A stretch of 64,000 nucleotides of DNA from Rhizophagus irregularis (GCF_026210795.1 NC_089442.1:1798001-1862000), one strand, 5' to 3'; positions 1 through 15,429 are shown, numbered from the stretch's first letter. Translations and numbers: made by a program. Notes: generated by a model from the sequence alone, not told the origin.

Positions 1-44
1 ATTTAAGAACTAAGATTAATTTTAACATCATTGAATAATTCAAA

Positions 45-200
45 CGTACACAAGTAAAAATATCAAGTATTAGGTCATTTAATAAGAAGAATTTATAAAA
101 GATTTTGGTCACCGATCGTAAAAAAAAAGATTAGTTTTTTTATTTATATATGATATTTGATTTGTCTACCATAAAAGGATGTCAAGGATATTACGTAACG
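45..200. repeat. dispersed repeat, copy 1 of 2
   Basis: This stretch resembles 15430-15580. Both contain, in order, an ACACAARTAAAAATAT-like segment, a GTCATTTAATAAG/GCCATTTAATAAG segment, and TTTGATTTG followed by TACCATAAAAGGATG. The match is imperfect and has indels. No terminal structure was found, so the element type is unknown. Confidence 0.5.
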
Positions 201-1654
201 GAGATTTATATCCTTGAAAATGAAAAATTGGGATTAAATTATTATACCTAACCAAAATTCCCGATTTGGACGAAAAACTCTCGGATACTTTTAGTACTAA
301 CGCCTAAATTTTTTTTTTTTGTTAGAAAAGGAAACTACTTGCCATTTTTAATTTGTCCTTTTCTCTTTTTGTAATAAAAACAGCTGGCTCAAAATTCAAA
401 CCACTTCCCTATTTTATCATTTTCTCTTTTGTAGGAAAAAAAAAAATTTTATCAAAAAAAATTAATTTCTTGAAAATTTCTGATATTTCAATTAAGGTTA
501 TAATTATTTTAATTTTGAAAAAAAAATACAATCATCAAAAAATAGTAAAAAAGGAAGAAACAATATTAATAATTGTTTAAGTGTAAAGAAATAGTCTGAG
601 TTTTAGAAAAATATCAAATGGTTCCTATCAAAAAAAACTATTCCATCCATATTATTTAAAGATGAACTGTACATTTGTGAGCATTGGAATTTAGTGTCTG
701 TATTAAAAATAAACATTCATCATTTATTTATTTAAATTGAAACATAATCATGGTAACGTTCAAAAATTTTTCATAATTCGGAAGCGTAAATTAACGGTTA
801 AGAGTTTATTTTTAGTCTTAGAATTTCCATGTAGTATTATTAATTGTTATTAAGCCTGCGAAGATTATAAACATATTTAATTTGGTCTTTATTATCATAT
901 TGTTTTAACCTATTATTATATAATTATTCATTTATTATAGAATTTGGTCTAACTCAAATATTTAATGCAATTTTTAATTGTTATTAAACCTTTTTAAGAA
1001 TATGAACAAGTCTTGTTGTCTGATTTAAATAATTTCATAAGCTATCGTCTGTTCCACTTTGCATATTACAAAATAATATTAATTCAAATTCAATATAAAA
1101 GTTCATTTGTGACTATTAATTTTTTATGATTTTCACGCTTTTATTTTTCATTATTATTTCGCACAAAAACTTTTGTTAATTTTAGTCAGTATTTATTTCC
1201 TTTAAAAATCCTTACTTAATTTCCATATCTATATCCATTACCATTTTCAATTTCAGAATGTTAAGTTTTGATAAGTCAAGATTCAAAGAAAAGGGTATTT
1301 TTTGAGTATTCATGAATGATTATGCACAAATTGTGCAAGTTGATTTAAATGTATCTCAAAAATTCCTGTAGTAATACTTTCTTCATCAATAACATCATGA
1401 TCGTAATTAATGGATTTTGCGGTTATTTGTTTTTTTTGGAAATACGTTTAGATTTATACTTTTTAGTTGTTTAATCAAACATGAATTACAAGTTTTAGAA
1501 TGTCGATTTCTTAACTACTTATTGCATCTTCAGAAAAATATAATGAAAACGTGTTGGTCAAAGTAAAATTGCGTGGCTTTTAAGAATTTAGCAGCTTTTT
1601 ATTAACTAATCATATTTGCTGCGCCGCAGAGAAATTTGAAGGGTCTGTATAAAT

Positions 1655-1810
1655 AATTTTCAGTGAAATGACGAGTCAGATAATTTTCATGTCGATAAAC
1701 GTTAAAATGACATCTCGGTGAAATGAAGCTAGGTAATTTTTTCATATCGGTAAAATGGAAGTCAACAAAATGTAATCGGTTAATTACATGGCGGTGAAAT
1801 GGCTGGCTAT
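1655..1810. repeat. degenerate tandem repeat
   Basis: Four to five imperfect units are built around TCGGTGAAATG and GGTAATTTTCAT (for example CAGTGAAATG, TCGGTGAAATGAAG, TCGGTAAAATGGAAG and GCGGTGAAATGGC). Spacing is about 30-50 bases. The periodicity keeps a 101-codon minus-strand frame open by chance; I do not consider that frame a gene. Confidence 0.45.
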
Positions 1811-2124
1811 ATATTGTCATCATAACCCTTTTCTTTATAAAAATATAATACAAAACTAATTTACTAAGTTTACAATTTTTTTTATGGCAGTTAGAGAACT
1901 TGTGCATTGACTGTTAAATGATGATTCTTTTCATCTAAAGTTTGGGTTAAAGTCTGTAGGAAAATCATGGAGAAGTTATTTTATCGGCTTTGGATTCGGG
2001 TCAAAATATCTTTTGTGTAAAAAAACTCTGTTGTTTAACGAAGATCAAATAAATGATATGATTGCATCTTAATTACGTTAAAATTTATTTTTTATTAGGA
2101 AAAATTATTTTCATAACTAAAGTA

Positions 2125-2290
2125 TTACATGATTGATAAAAGCATTAAAAAAACTATATTACATTATAGATAAAATCATTAAAAAGCTACATATTACATG
2201 ATTGAGAATTATAGATAAAGCATTAAAAAGTACATATTATATATCTACATATTATATGTTTGAAATTATAGACATAGCATCATAAAAATA
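2125..2290. repeat. short direct repeats
   Basis: Repeated segments of the type TTACATGATTGA...AAAGCATTAAAAA...TACATATTA recur three to four times at roughly 40-base spacing. They lie just downstream of the stop codon of the minus-strand gene ending at 2334. Confidence 0.45.
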
Positions 2291-2333
2291 TAAATTTAAG
2301 AATTGATTCCAGTGAAATATACAAGAAAAAAAG

Positions 2334-3260
2334 CTAACGACTTTTTTCAATTTCACTAACACCACTATCGATTCTATATAAAGACGTCAACTTTGCTTTC
2401 TGATCCTACAGACAGCAAGTAAGCAAAAAAAAAAAGTTGGTACAATTGAGCCTAACTTAGGAAATGTGAAATGAAACAGTACTCACCTTATAGTCTGTGA
2501 GAAACTTTTCCACATCCCACCCAAATGTGTCCTCTAGCTCATTCAAAATGTCAAATTTGTAGGTTTCTAGGGTTACTGATGATATGTCCATCCGAGCAAG
2601 AATAGAAAATACAAAACAAGCACGAGCTTTGTGCTGAAGAAATTCTTCAAATGATGGATGATCCAGAGCAATCCACGTATGTATGTCATTAGCATAAAAA
2701 TGATCCGTATAATTCATACCATTAATACACAAGTTGAACATGAGCCAATATAGTTCGATAATCCTAAAATCTTTCACGCCTTCCAAATCCTCTTTAGCAC
2801 GAACTAATGGATCTGGATATACGGCAGCTTTAATATTGCATACTTGCCAATCCAGATCTTTCACTGCTCGTATATATTCATCCTTAGTCATTTGTTCTGT
2901 AGCCACAATAATAAAATGCCATCCTTTTTTATTCTTTTTTGGAAAACGGAGTTTCATTTCGTGAGTGTAAACTAGGGCTAGTTTACTAGGAAGATATGTT
3001 CCTTGGCTAAGATAATAACAGGGGGCTTCTTTACTAACTGGTGAATTGTGGTTAGGATCGCCTAAAGGTACGAAACAAGAAGCTCCAACTGCTCCTTCGA
3101 CGTTGTTAGATGGGTAATACTTTATGTAATCATCAGCCACAATTTCATAATCATGATAAAGTGTTAAATCTTCAAGTTTGGCATTAATACGATGCGTTGG
3201 CCAATAGACCTTTGAAAAACGTACACCTTTCTCTGGAGGAATAGAATAAATAGGTTCCAT
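2334..3260 (-). CDS. hypothetical protein, possible Tse2-like ADP-ribosyltransferase fold
   Basis: Two exons are predicted: 3260-2487 and 2405-2334, 281 residues. The donor GTGAGT lies at 2486-2481 directly after a TAAG, and the acceptor CTGTAG ends at 2406. Joining keeps phase 0 and adds 23 residues (DQKAKLTSLY to EKSR). I chose the start MEPIYS because the upstream in-frame methionine is preceded by a lysine run encoded by a poly-A tract. There is no signal peptide or membrane segment. The order SKVYW, YEIVADD, GASCF, YYLSQGT-LPSKLALV, WHFIIVATEQMT resembles what I remember of fungal proteins with the Tse2 ADP-ribosyltransferase toxin domain. That is a weak memory-based match without an identified catalytic triad. 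The gene itself is well supported; the function is speculative. Confidence 0.65.
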
Positions 3261-6200
3261 AGTCAGAAAGTAAATAAAAGAAATTTTTTTTTTTTTTTTT
3301 TTTGAAATGTTGTTATTTAAATAATTATTAAATGATATCATGACGTAAGATCAATAGTCCGCAGTAAACACAATTAATTATTAATAATGACTGATAATTG
3401 TCAGTCTGACTAAATGGCGTAGTAAAAATTATTAACATGATTAACATGATTAATAATTTGTTTAATTTATTTATACTTTATAGAGTTTGATATCCTTGAT
3501 ATCCTATGACGCATCTGCGCTTTGAGATGGCACCACAAAAGATACAAGAGATGACTCATGATGTTTATCATGTGACTACATGAGTACTTGAAAAAATACT
3601 AATTATATGTCACACATCAGTAAAAAAATCTATGGTCCATCAAGATGTTATTTTTATAAAAAAAAAAATTGACTTTAGCTGATGATGGGCTTATGATTGA
3701 TTATACAGCTGTGATTTGTAAATCTGCAAAGGTAACAGTCCTTGATTAAATATATTGATTATGAAAGATAATATACGTTAATCAAAGAAATAGTTTTTTA
3801 AAAAGTTTTTTTAAGAATAAAAGTCATATATTTATGTAAGAAAATTGATGCGATTTGTCGCTAGTCCCTGTTTGTCATGTGAACTACGTAATTTAATATG
3901 GTATACACGTGATATTTACTTCATTAAACTTTTTGATTTCCCACTTGAATTTTTTTATCTTTAATATTGAACGTAGAACCCATAAATAATTTCATTTACT
4001 TTTTTCCCTTTCACGTAAACCTACTTTATGGAAGAAAAAGAATTCAAAAATATTCATCTTTCAGAATTTGCTCAAGGTATGTAATTAGGTAAAATAATGT
4101 TGGCAGTATAATGTTGGTTTTAAAATAGTGTTGGCTTTAGAGTGGTAGTTGGTTTTGGAGCAGCTTAGGGTTATGGTAAGAAGAGCGCGAGGTAGGAATT
4201 GTCCATCGTCGTACATATGTCTGATTTTACTAAATGCACTACTGTGAAAAAGATTAGTTGTCCATTTATTATTAATATTTCATGTCCGAAGTCGAACAAT
4301 CCTGAAGGCTTTGTGATTATCAACAAAATTGTTGTTGAATTTGTTGTTTTACATATATTGTTGTTATTTATATTGAACTTATTAATTTAACTAAGAATAA
4401 TGTTTGGTTTGTTCGGTTTGGAATAGAATATATAAACAAAAAGAATGTATTAATGGAGTAAAGAAATGTATAAATATAAGGAATGTATTAATAGGATACA
4501 ATGATGTTAATAATTAATGTTAACAAATAATATTGCTATATTTTAACTAATAAATCACATGATTAATTCTCTAAACACGTGACAATCGTGACATTTGAGG
4601 CTTAACGATGTATCAGCCATAGCAATAAAAAACAAAACCATATCCAATATAATTTTTACGAATCTGTAAATATACATTTTTTTATGTGAATATAAAATTA
4701 TTATAGTGAAAGTATAGAACTATTTTAATATAAATTTATATCTAATGGATCTAATCCATAATCAAATAAATATTATGTAAATATTTTATATAAAAATTAT
4801 ATAAGTGTAAAACTATTTAAAATATAAATTTATATATAATCTATATCTAATTTATATACTAGTAATTATATATTCACAAAATTTCAATACATGTTTTTCA
4901 TGTAAACCTGTGTATAAAAATATTTATATATTTTATTTAATTTTTAAATAAGTTATCCTATATAATTTTAATTTAAAATACTTGGCGAGGTTTAATAAAG
5001 TTACGATAAATCTCATTTTTAAAAATTTTAGCTATCAATACTAAAACTTCGCCAACATAACACATCTTGTGATTTTGTAAAATATTTTGATTAGTAATTT
5101 AAAAAATTAACTAGATAGTTGAGTAGATGCAAAAAATAAAAGAATCCATTAAAATCTAAGATAAAAAAAATTAACGAAAATAGTTTTAACGATCCAATTT
5201 TTTTATTAATGAACTAAAATGCATTTTTTTTTAAATATAAAAAAACTATTTAGTTTTTTTGAAACGAAAATCGGTTGTTTATAAATTTTTCTTGTGTTTT
5301 TCATTTTTTTAAACAAATAATGCATGATATCTCGTAATATTTTCAATGATCAGCTGATTCAGTTCATGTGATGATCATTTAAACGCGAATCTGCAACTCA
5401 GCAATAAAAAACGTACATCAAAGTTTCTAAAATTTAATAATTATTAATAAATTGTCATTTAGAATAAATTTTACTTTAAACCTTATTTTCTTAATTTTAA
5501 ATTCATACGATAAATTTTCTTGATAATTGAAATTAATTATTTCATAAATCGATTTAAAGACGGTCGAATATTTTTACAAAATAAATTTTTGATGAATACA
5601 TAATTTTTGAATAAAATTATTCGTAATTTTTCAATTTGTTATGTGTGAATATCAACAAAGAATTTTCTATGAATTACGTGATAACCTAGTTTACAATTAA
5701 TAAAAATATATTATATTGGCTTATTAAATTGACTAGACTTACTGTTTTTTTAGCTAGCTATGCTCTGCCCGTTCTGTTCCATAAACTACTGCTCATGTAA
5801 AATATATTATTTTTCATCTGTTTTAATTAATTACTTAATTATGATGTAAATATTGATGTCATCTTTGTCTATTTTGTCTATTAACATGAAAAATAGATAT
5901 TAGTTATAACATATTGTAATGATTAATTGATCTAACTTTTTTATATGAAAAAATTATCATCTTCAGTTGATTTAAGCTGAAAACTTTTTCAAAAGCTACA
6001 GTACAATAAAAATAGTAATTTCTTTCGATACACTTTTTGCTGGAGTAAAGTCAATTCAAATTTGGGAAACCCCAAGAAAAAAAAAGAAGTAAATTCGAAA
6101 GACTAATGATGATAAAATCGAGGAATTAGTTGAAGAAAATCAAAGTTTAAGAAGATGTTGAATTGTATATGAGTAAAATATTAAATTATAGTTAATTTTA

Positions 6201-8286
6201 TATGTCAATTGTACCCGCAAAATAACAATGTTAGAAAATTGTAGAATAGTAAGTGGTAATGCTTTTTTGGGGAATCGGTTAAGGTTTTTTTGGAATATTG
6301 TTTCATTCTAATAGGAAAAATTAATAGAAAGTATTTTTATCACGTTGAGACATTATCGTACATTACATACTGGGTTTCATGGTCAGAATTCATGATCGAC
6401 ATCATTAGTTACATTAGCAGTTAGCTACACGTTGTACGTCATCTATTCTAAAATTCATAAGACATTAAATCTCTGTATTCGTGTCTTTTAGTCAACAGAA
6501 CTTGGTGTGAAATGACGGTGCCAATTTTATAGAGTAAATGATGTTATCTAACCAAAGTAGCATGTAAAATTTCATTATTAAATGTAATATTTCCACATTT
6601 ATCAGAAGAATCAAGAGATTATTTAAAGAATCAGGGAATTGATCTTTTTAATAGAAACATATCAACGTCCATCGTTTAAATATATTAATTTTTGGAAGCA
6701 TTTAAATTTATATTTCTAATATTTAATGGATGTTTTGTAATAAATTATGAAATATATAAGAACCTATTATAAAAAACGAAGTAATGAAATTGTTTATTAA
6801 TAATAATACGATATTTCAGAACTACTACAATATATTAATGTGAACATTACTTTTCAAAATTCAAATATTTTTATTGCAATGATAATATCATAGCTGTAAT
6901 AAACACACCAATTAAAAGATTAACCATTAATATCATGACGCATACCAATAATCCTGGAATTGTTAGATTAATAGAAGCTCAATAAAATCTAAAGTCAATT
7001 TCGGTGAAAATTTTGTAGATCATTAATGAAATTTATTTAATCGACATGGCATCACTGTGTCTAGTGTAACAAAATGAAAACGTTAACGCAATATTTTATA
7101 GCAGAAAAACCGAATGCATTATCTGTTATTAATTTCCCTTCTGATAAAAATTAAAAAAAATAACTCATCTTTGTAGCAACAGAAGATTCTTATTATCTAC
7201 GAATTTCACTGATCGACGAATTAAACCTGAAACTTTTTTTTTCAAATTTATTTTTTTTCGGTTTTTTTCTTTAAACAGATTATTTTACTTTTTTTTGGTT
7301 TTAATTTTTTTTCCCTTTATGGCCTATATCCGATATAGTAATTTTTTTTCTTAATTTTTTTTTCATTCTTTACATTTTAGGTTTGGATCAGGCCAGTCAC
7401 ATTCTTTTTTTTTATTCGAATAAATATATTTTTTTTTTAGTTAGAATAAATAAGATTTTAAAAAATATACAACCGAAAAAAAAGTAAAACTTATTTTAAT
7501 ATTGCTCATTTTTATTTTTTTTTATTATTAATATTATAATTTATTTTATTTAAGTAAAATTCATTAATCCTGTTGCAGCGCTACATTACAGTATATTAAA
7601 TAATAGTTTACTATTTGATCGAGCCAATAATGCTTGATCATTGATCGGTTTCGAATCAATAACGTAAGAATTAAATAAAAATGCTCGCCTATAGTATTTT
7701 CGATAATAAACAACATTTGGATCTCACTTATACCTTTTTATCTCAGAATTTTTATTCTGAAGCTTAAAAATAGTCAAGTCTCGATCAAAAAGGATATACA
7801 GTAAATATGTGATCTGAATAATCCTAGTTTTATCATCCTTTTGTAACTTAAAATATTTTTACGTTTACTTTGTTTCTATGTGTAGTTATTTGTAAAATCA
7901 CATTCTAAACAACTTTATTTGCATATTATTAAATACTCAAATTATATTAATCTTATCGTGTTTGATAAATTCATTGACAACTAACGATCATCGCTTCAAA
8001 TATTATGTCCGTTAAGCTACAAAATTGGTGACTTCAAAGAAAAAGTATTGGTACTCATTTATTTGTTCATATTATACAGTTACTTTAAATATATATAGTA
8101 TAAATAATAAACAAATTATTCGTTAATATGAACAATAGTAAGCACCATATAAATATTATATTTTTATATATGAAATAAAAAAATTACAAATTCGAGTATA
8201 ATGAGAAAGTCTAATAAAAATTATTAAATATTTCAGTTCTAATACTTTGCATTTGCAGAATAACGAAATATTTTACTTTTATAGTT
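3261..8286. other. AT-rich intergenic region, 5 kb
   Basis: No intact gene is seen. Short coding-like scraps occur, such as a glutamate/leucine-rich stretch near 6105-6160 (TNDDKIEELVEENQSLRR then a stop) and broken frames around 6590-6960, but I cannot assign a family. A T-rich tract with homopolymer runs occupies about 7225-7545. The frame at 4199-4390 is hydrophobic, has no domain and is judged fortuitous. Confidence 0.55.
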
Positions 8287-11200
8287 CTATGGATAATTGA
8301 AATTAGTTTTAATACGTTTTCCTATAATAATTTTATATTTGATTTAAATAAAAAAAATTAACTATTAATGTAAATATTAAAACAATAATAAAATAACATT
8401 GAGCCAGATAAATATTTAATTACCACTATCATCATGAGTTTCTAAATTTAAAAATTCTTCATTTCTTCTCTTTTTTAAATTTTGTGATCTGAAACTAAAT
8501 AAAAAAATTATACAAATGATTAGTTGTGCCATTTATAAACATTCTTTTTATCATTATTTTAAATACCTTTCAGTATTTATATCAAGCTCTAATTCTGTTG
8601 AGATATATCTAGAATAACTTAAATTTTGAGATGATAAACTAATTAAAAAATTAATAAATTTAAATAATTAGTTGTCATTTAAAGACATTTTTTTATCATT
8701 ATTTTAAATACCTTTCAGTGTTTATATCAAGATCTAATTCTGCTGAAATATATCTACTAGAATCTAAAGTGGTTGAATAATTTTGAATCGTAAAACTTAA
8801 ATTTTGAGATGATAAACTAATTAAAAAAATTTACAAATTCAAATAATTAGTTGTCATTTAAAACATTTTTTTTTTTTTTGTTATTTGAAATACCTTTCAT
8901 TTTCTAGTATATCAAACTCTAATTCTTCTGAGATATAATTAGAATTTAAAGAGGTTGAAGATTTTTGGATTGCAAAATTTAAATTTTGTGATGATAAACT
9001 AATAAATAAATTAACAAATACAAATAATTAGTTACGTTATTTAAAATAAATTTTTTTTTTCGTTATTTTAAATACCTTTCAGTGTCTTTATCATCCTGTA
9101 ATTCTGAGATATAATTGGAATCTTAAGATTATAACATATTTCTTATAAATTACAGTATATAGATAGTAAATATTTTTAAATTACAACCAATATTTTTTTT
9201 GTAATACCTTGTTTACCAAATGAAATTGTTGTTGATGAATAGATGGATGAACATTTAGAAATTAAAGCACTTAATGGCCTACTTGTATAAATGGCTCCTG
9301 GATGTCGTTTTTCAGCAAATACCGGCCCAATATTCTTTGATTCTATCAATTTTTTTCTATTTTCTTCAGCTTGAATAAACTCTGCTTTATTTTTAATTCT
9401 AAATATCCACTCACTAAAAGTTGAACGAATTTCTTTTATAATAGGTCTTTTTTTTGGATCAGGATTCCAACAACTTTTCATTAAGTTGGCATAACATTCT
9501 GGTGTATCTTCTGTAATTTTGGGTCGTTCTCCATCAAGAATTTTATAAATAAGACTGTGATCATGTTCAACATTATCAAAAGGTTTACATCCTGTTGTAA
9601 GTTCCCACATAATCATACCAAAACTATAAATATCAGCTTCTTTAGAAAATTCGGATCCTTTAAATATTTCCGGTGCAATATAAGGTATTACTCCGTATAT
9701 TTCGTTATTTGATGATTTATTATTTACAGCTTGTGATAATCCTAGATCTCCAATTCGCAAATCATCATGTTTATATTTACTACTAGTGCCATAATACCTA
9801 CTACTTGAATAACATAATATGTTCCCGCTATGGAAGTCTCGGTGCATAAATTTTTTATTATGAATAGTTTCAAGTCTAAAAATATTAAAAATTAATAACA
9901 AAATTTTAGAATATAATTAATAAATATAAATTATGCATACCCCTTTGAAATGTCATATAAAATAAAATATTAAAAATTAATAACAAAATTTCAAAATATA
10001 ATTAATAAATATGCATACCCCTTTGAAATGTCATATAAAATAAGTAATTTTTGTTTATTCCATGTAATATTTGTAAATTTTTTTTGTAAATACTTATGTA
10101 AATCTCCTCCTGACGCATATTCTATAACTAATATATAATCCTCTAATTCAGGATCTTTAGTAAAGCCATAAGTTTGAATGATATAACTATTAAAATTTTC
10201 AAAACAATGTTGACATGAATTTAACTATTTAAATTTAAAGGTTTAATTAAATTAAAATTAAGTTTATTTGAACAAGAATATTATATAAGAAATATTTAAA
10301 TATTTTACCTCATTTAAGAAATATTTGTCAATATTTTTAGAATTTTCAAATCTTTTTAAAATGACAGTTTTATTTTTACTTGACCAAGTTGCTTTATATA
10401 TAATACCATATCCTCCTTTTGCTATTTCTTTAACACTAGTAAATTGAGAATATGGTATCCACTTAATTGGGTTTAACCTTGATTGTTTATTAAGGAAACT
10501 ATTGAATATTTTCCTTGGGTTAAAATATTTATTTATCTTTTTTATACAATTTGCAGATTTAATTTGTATTTTTAGTTTGTCGAATTTATGTAATATAACA
10601 TTATAAAGAAGAAAATCATCGATATCACTTTTTAAACTACTGTTTATAATTAATGATATTCTTTTACATCTTTTACATTGAGATTGACCTGTAGGTCCAA
10701 AAATAATATTTGTTGTTAAACAGTAGCTGCATCCAATATAATATACAAGACAATCTGCACAATACTTTTGACAGTCTGATGTAAATGTTAACTCTGAATC
10801 ACATACATCACAATGAGAATTATTATGCCACCATGGTAAGTAAAGAATTGAAATTTGCTTTTTAACCAAGGTGGATTCTATCAATTCAGAAGAAATTATA
10901 TAACAATCAGAGCATAATTTAAATTGCTTCATGATCCATTTATCCGTTCCTTGATATAATGACATTCCACATAATTTACAATTTTTTTCACTTTCAATCA
11001 CCTTATTGTATAAAATGGAAATATTTTTATCCGTTCCACCATATACAATACCATAACTATCATATATTTGTTTAAAACATAAAATTCTCACACAATTTGC
11101 ACAGCATTCTTGAATACTTTGTGGTACTTTTGTACTACTTATTTCATGCTCACTACATTCTAAGTCCTCAGTGTAAATATATAAGTCCAAGTATATATTA

Positions 11201-11409
11201 TTATCAGTTATATCATTAATATAACGTGATAAACATTTTTTGCAATATTGTTGTAAATAACAAAAAAGCGTTCTAATATATTTTTCTCCACAATAAACAC
11301 AATTTTCATCCCTACAATTAAAAGGAATAAATTTAATTGGTATAGGACTAGATTTTAATCTTGGTGTTGGATCAAAAGAATTTTCATCATTTGCATTTAC
11401 AATTTCCAT
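8287..11409 (-). CDS. kinase A: cysteine-rich N-terminus plus tyrosine-kinase-like domain
   Basis: Nine exons (11409-10309, 10224-10019, 9875-9217, 9121-9076, 8998-8894, 8816-8712, 8638-8567, 8494-8424, 8321-8287) join in frame to 799 residues. All introns are short GT-AG. Residues 1-290 hold about ten CxxC-type pairs, starting with C37-x2-C40, which suggests several zinc knuckles. The kinase domain follows: glycine loop KGGYGIIYKATW, ATP-anchoring K352 in VILKRF, catalytic D449 in HRDFHSGN, a DLG (D479) in place of DFG, and IAPE before the C-lobe. All core catalytic residues are present, so it is probably an active TKL/Ser-Thr type kinase. The tail (last six exons) is made of repeats SLSSQNL...YISAEL-DI-TER. 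No signal peptide or membrane segment is seen. The substrate is unknown. It forms an inverted duplicate with the gene at 24616. Confidence 0.88.
9880..10041 (-). repeat. local tandem duplication over an exon 2 splice donor
   Basis: About 80 bases are repeated head to tail (near 9880-9960 and 9966-10041). Each copy holds the end of kinase A exon 2 (TCAAAGGG on the minus strand), the donor GTATGC and the AT-rich start of intron 2. Only the outer copy, with the donor at 10018, is preceded by the rest of exon 2. The inner copy is a ready-made second donor inside the intron. Confidence 0.7.
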
Positions 11410-12561
11410 TTTATTAAGTTAATTAATATTTGTTATAGACAAGTATCGATAAGATAATGAATTTGGAAAATTTGAATATACGTATTTTATTTATATCTGA
11501 ATTATCAGGAGTTTGAGCCTTTTGTTGGTGAAACGGAAAGTATTTCTAGATTTTCTCATGGAATCTTAAGAATTTAACATAGTACTACGGAAAAGTCCAT
11601 TTAAAAAATTTAGCATTTTATCGGAGTAAATGCATAGCGAAATGCAATTAATACATTTAACTTTATCATTTTTACTTAATTTAGTTGTAATTCATATAAT
11701 CAACTAGTGGAAATATCTAAGTATTTGGCGTAATAAAATAAACCTTTCAGCATAGAAAATAATTATGGAAAGTACAAATTAACGAAAAAGGGAACGGAAA
11801 AAAGCGAAGCAATAATTTGCACAAAAGCGGAAAATAAGAAAAAAATATTTCCTTCTTTTGTACATAAAATAAGGCCAAAAAAATAACTGTGTACGACAAA
11901 TTGAGATATATAATTACTTTTGTAATATAATGAATGATAATCCTAAAAAAGTTCATTACAATGAACACTGAATATTAAAATTTTTTTTTTTAGATTGATC
12001 TACTCAATACCTAAATATAAAAAAAGAGCTCATAGAATAATAACAATTCGGCTTTTTCCATTTTATTGTAATATTTTTTTTTTGTTCTTACGTGCAGTTA
12101 ATTGTAAAACTATTCTAAACAATTAGTATATTTGCATATTAAATACGCAAGAACAATAATCATTCTAGAACAAAATAATTTAATTCTATTAAAATCATAA
12201 GACTTCGGTTTGCTTCCTAGATATTATGCAAAAAATATTTGCATGTTCTAACGTTCTATGACGTTATTGGTTAAAGGCCTTATAAGTATTACATCGTAAA
12301 ACATGTTCAGCGTGTAGTAGTTTAACACTTGAAAATCATTTTGCATAAATGTAGTGTATAATGATTAAAAAATAATCTTTATTTTTTTTTTGTCTATTAT
12401 AAATGTTAATGAATTCATAATTTTGACTCAAATTCCTCATTAAAAAAAAACAATAATTATAATAATAATAGTGTTCTTTTAATCTAGCTAGATATAAGAT
12501 AAATAATATTATTATTATCTTGAACGTGAAAATAAAATTACGTGAACAAAAGTTAAGAATA
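11410..12561. other. intergenic region, duplicated kinase upstream flank
   Basis: About 11410-11970 is the inverted counterpart of 24180-24615 upstream of kinase B. This includes the TATA-like box, the CATGAGAAAATCTAGAAATA segment and a GGCCTTATTTTATG-like stretch, so the duplication includes the promoter. 11970-12561 is AT-rich, with no gene seen. Minus-strand frames here, such as 11747-11968, are hydrophobic and fortuitous. Confidence 0.6.
11485..11497 (-). promoter_or_regulatory. TATA-like element of kinase A
   Basis: On the minus strand GATATAAATAA lies about 80 bases upstream of the ATG. The same box at similar distance precedes the other kinase copies (24529, 38484, 62478), which supports a shared core promoter. 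No experimental evidence is available. Confidence 0.5.
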
Positions 12562-14430
<1,869 letters not shown>

Positions 14431-15429
14431 ATTTTAAATTTTTTAGTTAAAAAATCAATGAATTTTAAAAGGAAAAAAATGAATGAATCAAATGATGATC
14501 AAAATTTTCGAATAAATTTGATTTAAGGGTATTTATAAAAATCATGATATACCTTACCAATTTTGTATAATTTAGTCATTGGGATTGTCATGTGTAGAAT
14601 AGTAGTAATACTTTGTTTCTTAATTTAGATTTAATATAGACTGATTGTCGTAAATCATTAAAATAATAAGACGCCCTTACTTAGCAATGTGTTACGTAAT
14701 CAAAAGTCAATAAAAATAGGAAAACTATAACCGTGGAAAAAGTATGGATCAATCGAAATATATATTATGAATACTACCAATAAAAGAAAGTATTGAAAGA
14801 ATCAAAATTCGAATGATGATTATAAATTTGAAATTTAAAATAAACACCTTTACCTAAAATAACTTTAAGATTGCATTCCCAAATGAGAAGAAAGATTTTA
14901 TTAGAAAGAAATATTTTTTTGGAAATTAAAAACCAATTACGGTTCATAAACTAATTAGGGATATGAAATTTGCGGAAATCGTTATTTAACTCATTTAAAC
15001 TCGGTATAAAGTTATTGAAATATTCGAAACCTTAATTTTTTTATTGAATAAATAATAAAAATTTTAAATGAGTACATATATTAAGTTTAAGATACTTCAA
15101 GAGTCACTAATAAATATCTTAATAACTCGGAATAAAAATATTAAGAATGTTACGATAATACCGACGAATTAAATAAATTTTCATTAAATAATCATTGAAA
15201 ATTTTAACTGGTTAACGCAATATATTGATTACTGTAATAATATACGCCTTGCACAACGTAAATTTTCACAAAAAAAATAAAATAAAATAAAATAAACCGA
15301 AATTAAAAATCAATTCAAGTAAAAATCTTCTATATATACTATCTGCACTATTAATATTCACATATTGAATAATTATTCATTTGACAAATTTAGACAAAAG
15401 CGCAAAGATTAACACCATTAAATACTCCA

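Larger units (their letters stand above)
1..2333. other. AT-rich intergenic region
   Basis: No convincing gene is seen. Homopolymer A/T runs and stop codons in all frames dominate. It contains a dispersed repeat shared with 15430-15580, a degenerate tandem repeat at 1655-1810 and short direct repeats at 2125-2290, all listed separately. Small open frames at 353-580 (plus) and 1602-1907 (minus) have lysine/isoleucine-rich or repeat-derived composition and no recognisable domain. Confidence 0.6.

Noticed and set aside
353-580. 75-codon open frame
   Set aside because: Lysine/isoleucine-rich translation of A/T homopolymers; no domain, no splice partner.
1602-1907. 101-codon minus-strand frame
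   Set aside because: Overlaps a degenerate tandem repeat that explains the open frame.
4199-4390. 63-codon frame with hydrophobic end
   Set aside because: No family match and composition typical of random AT-rich DNA.
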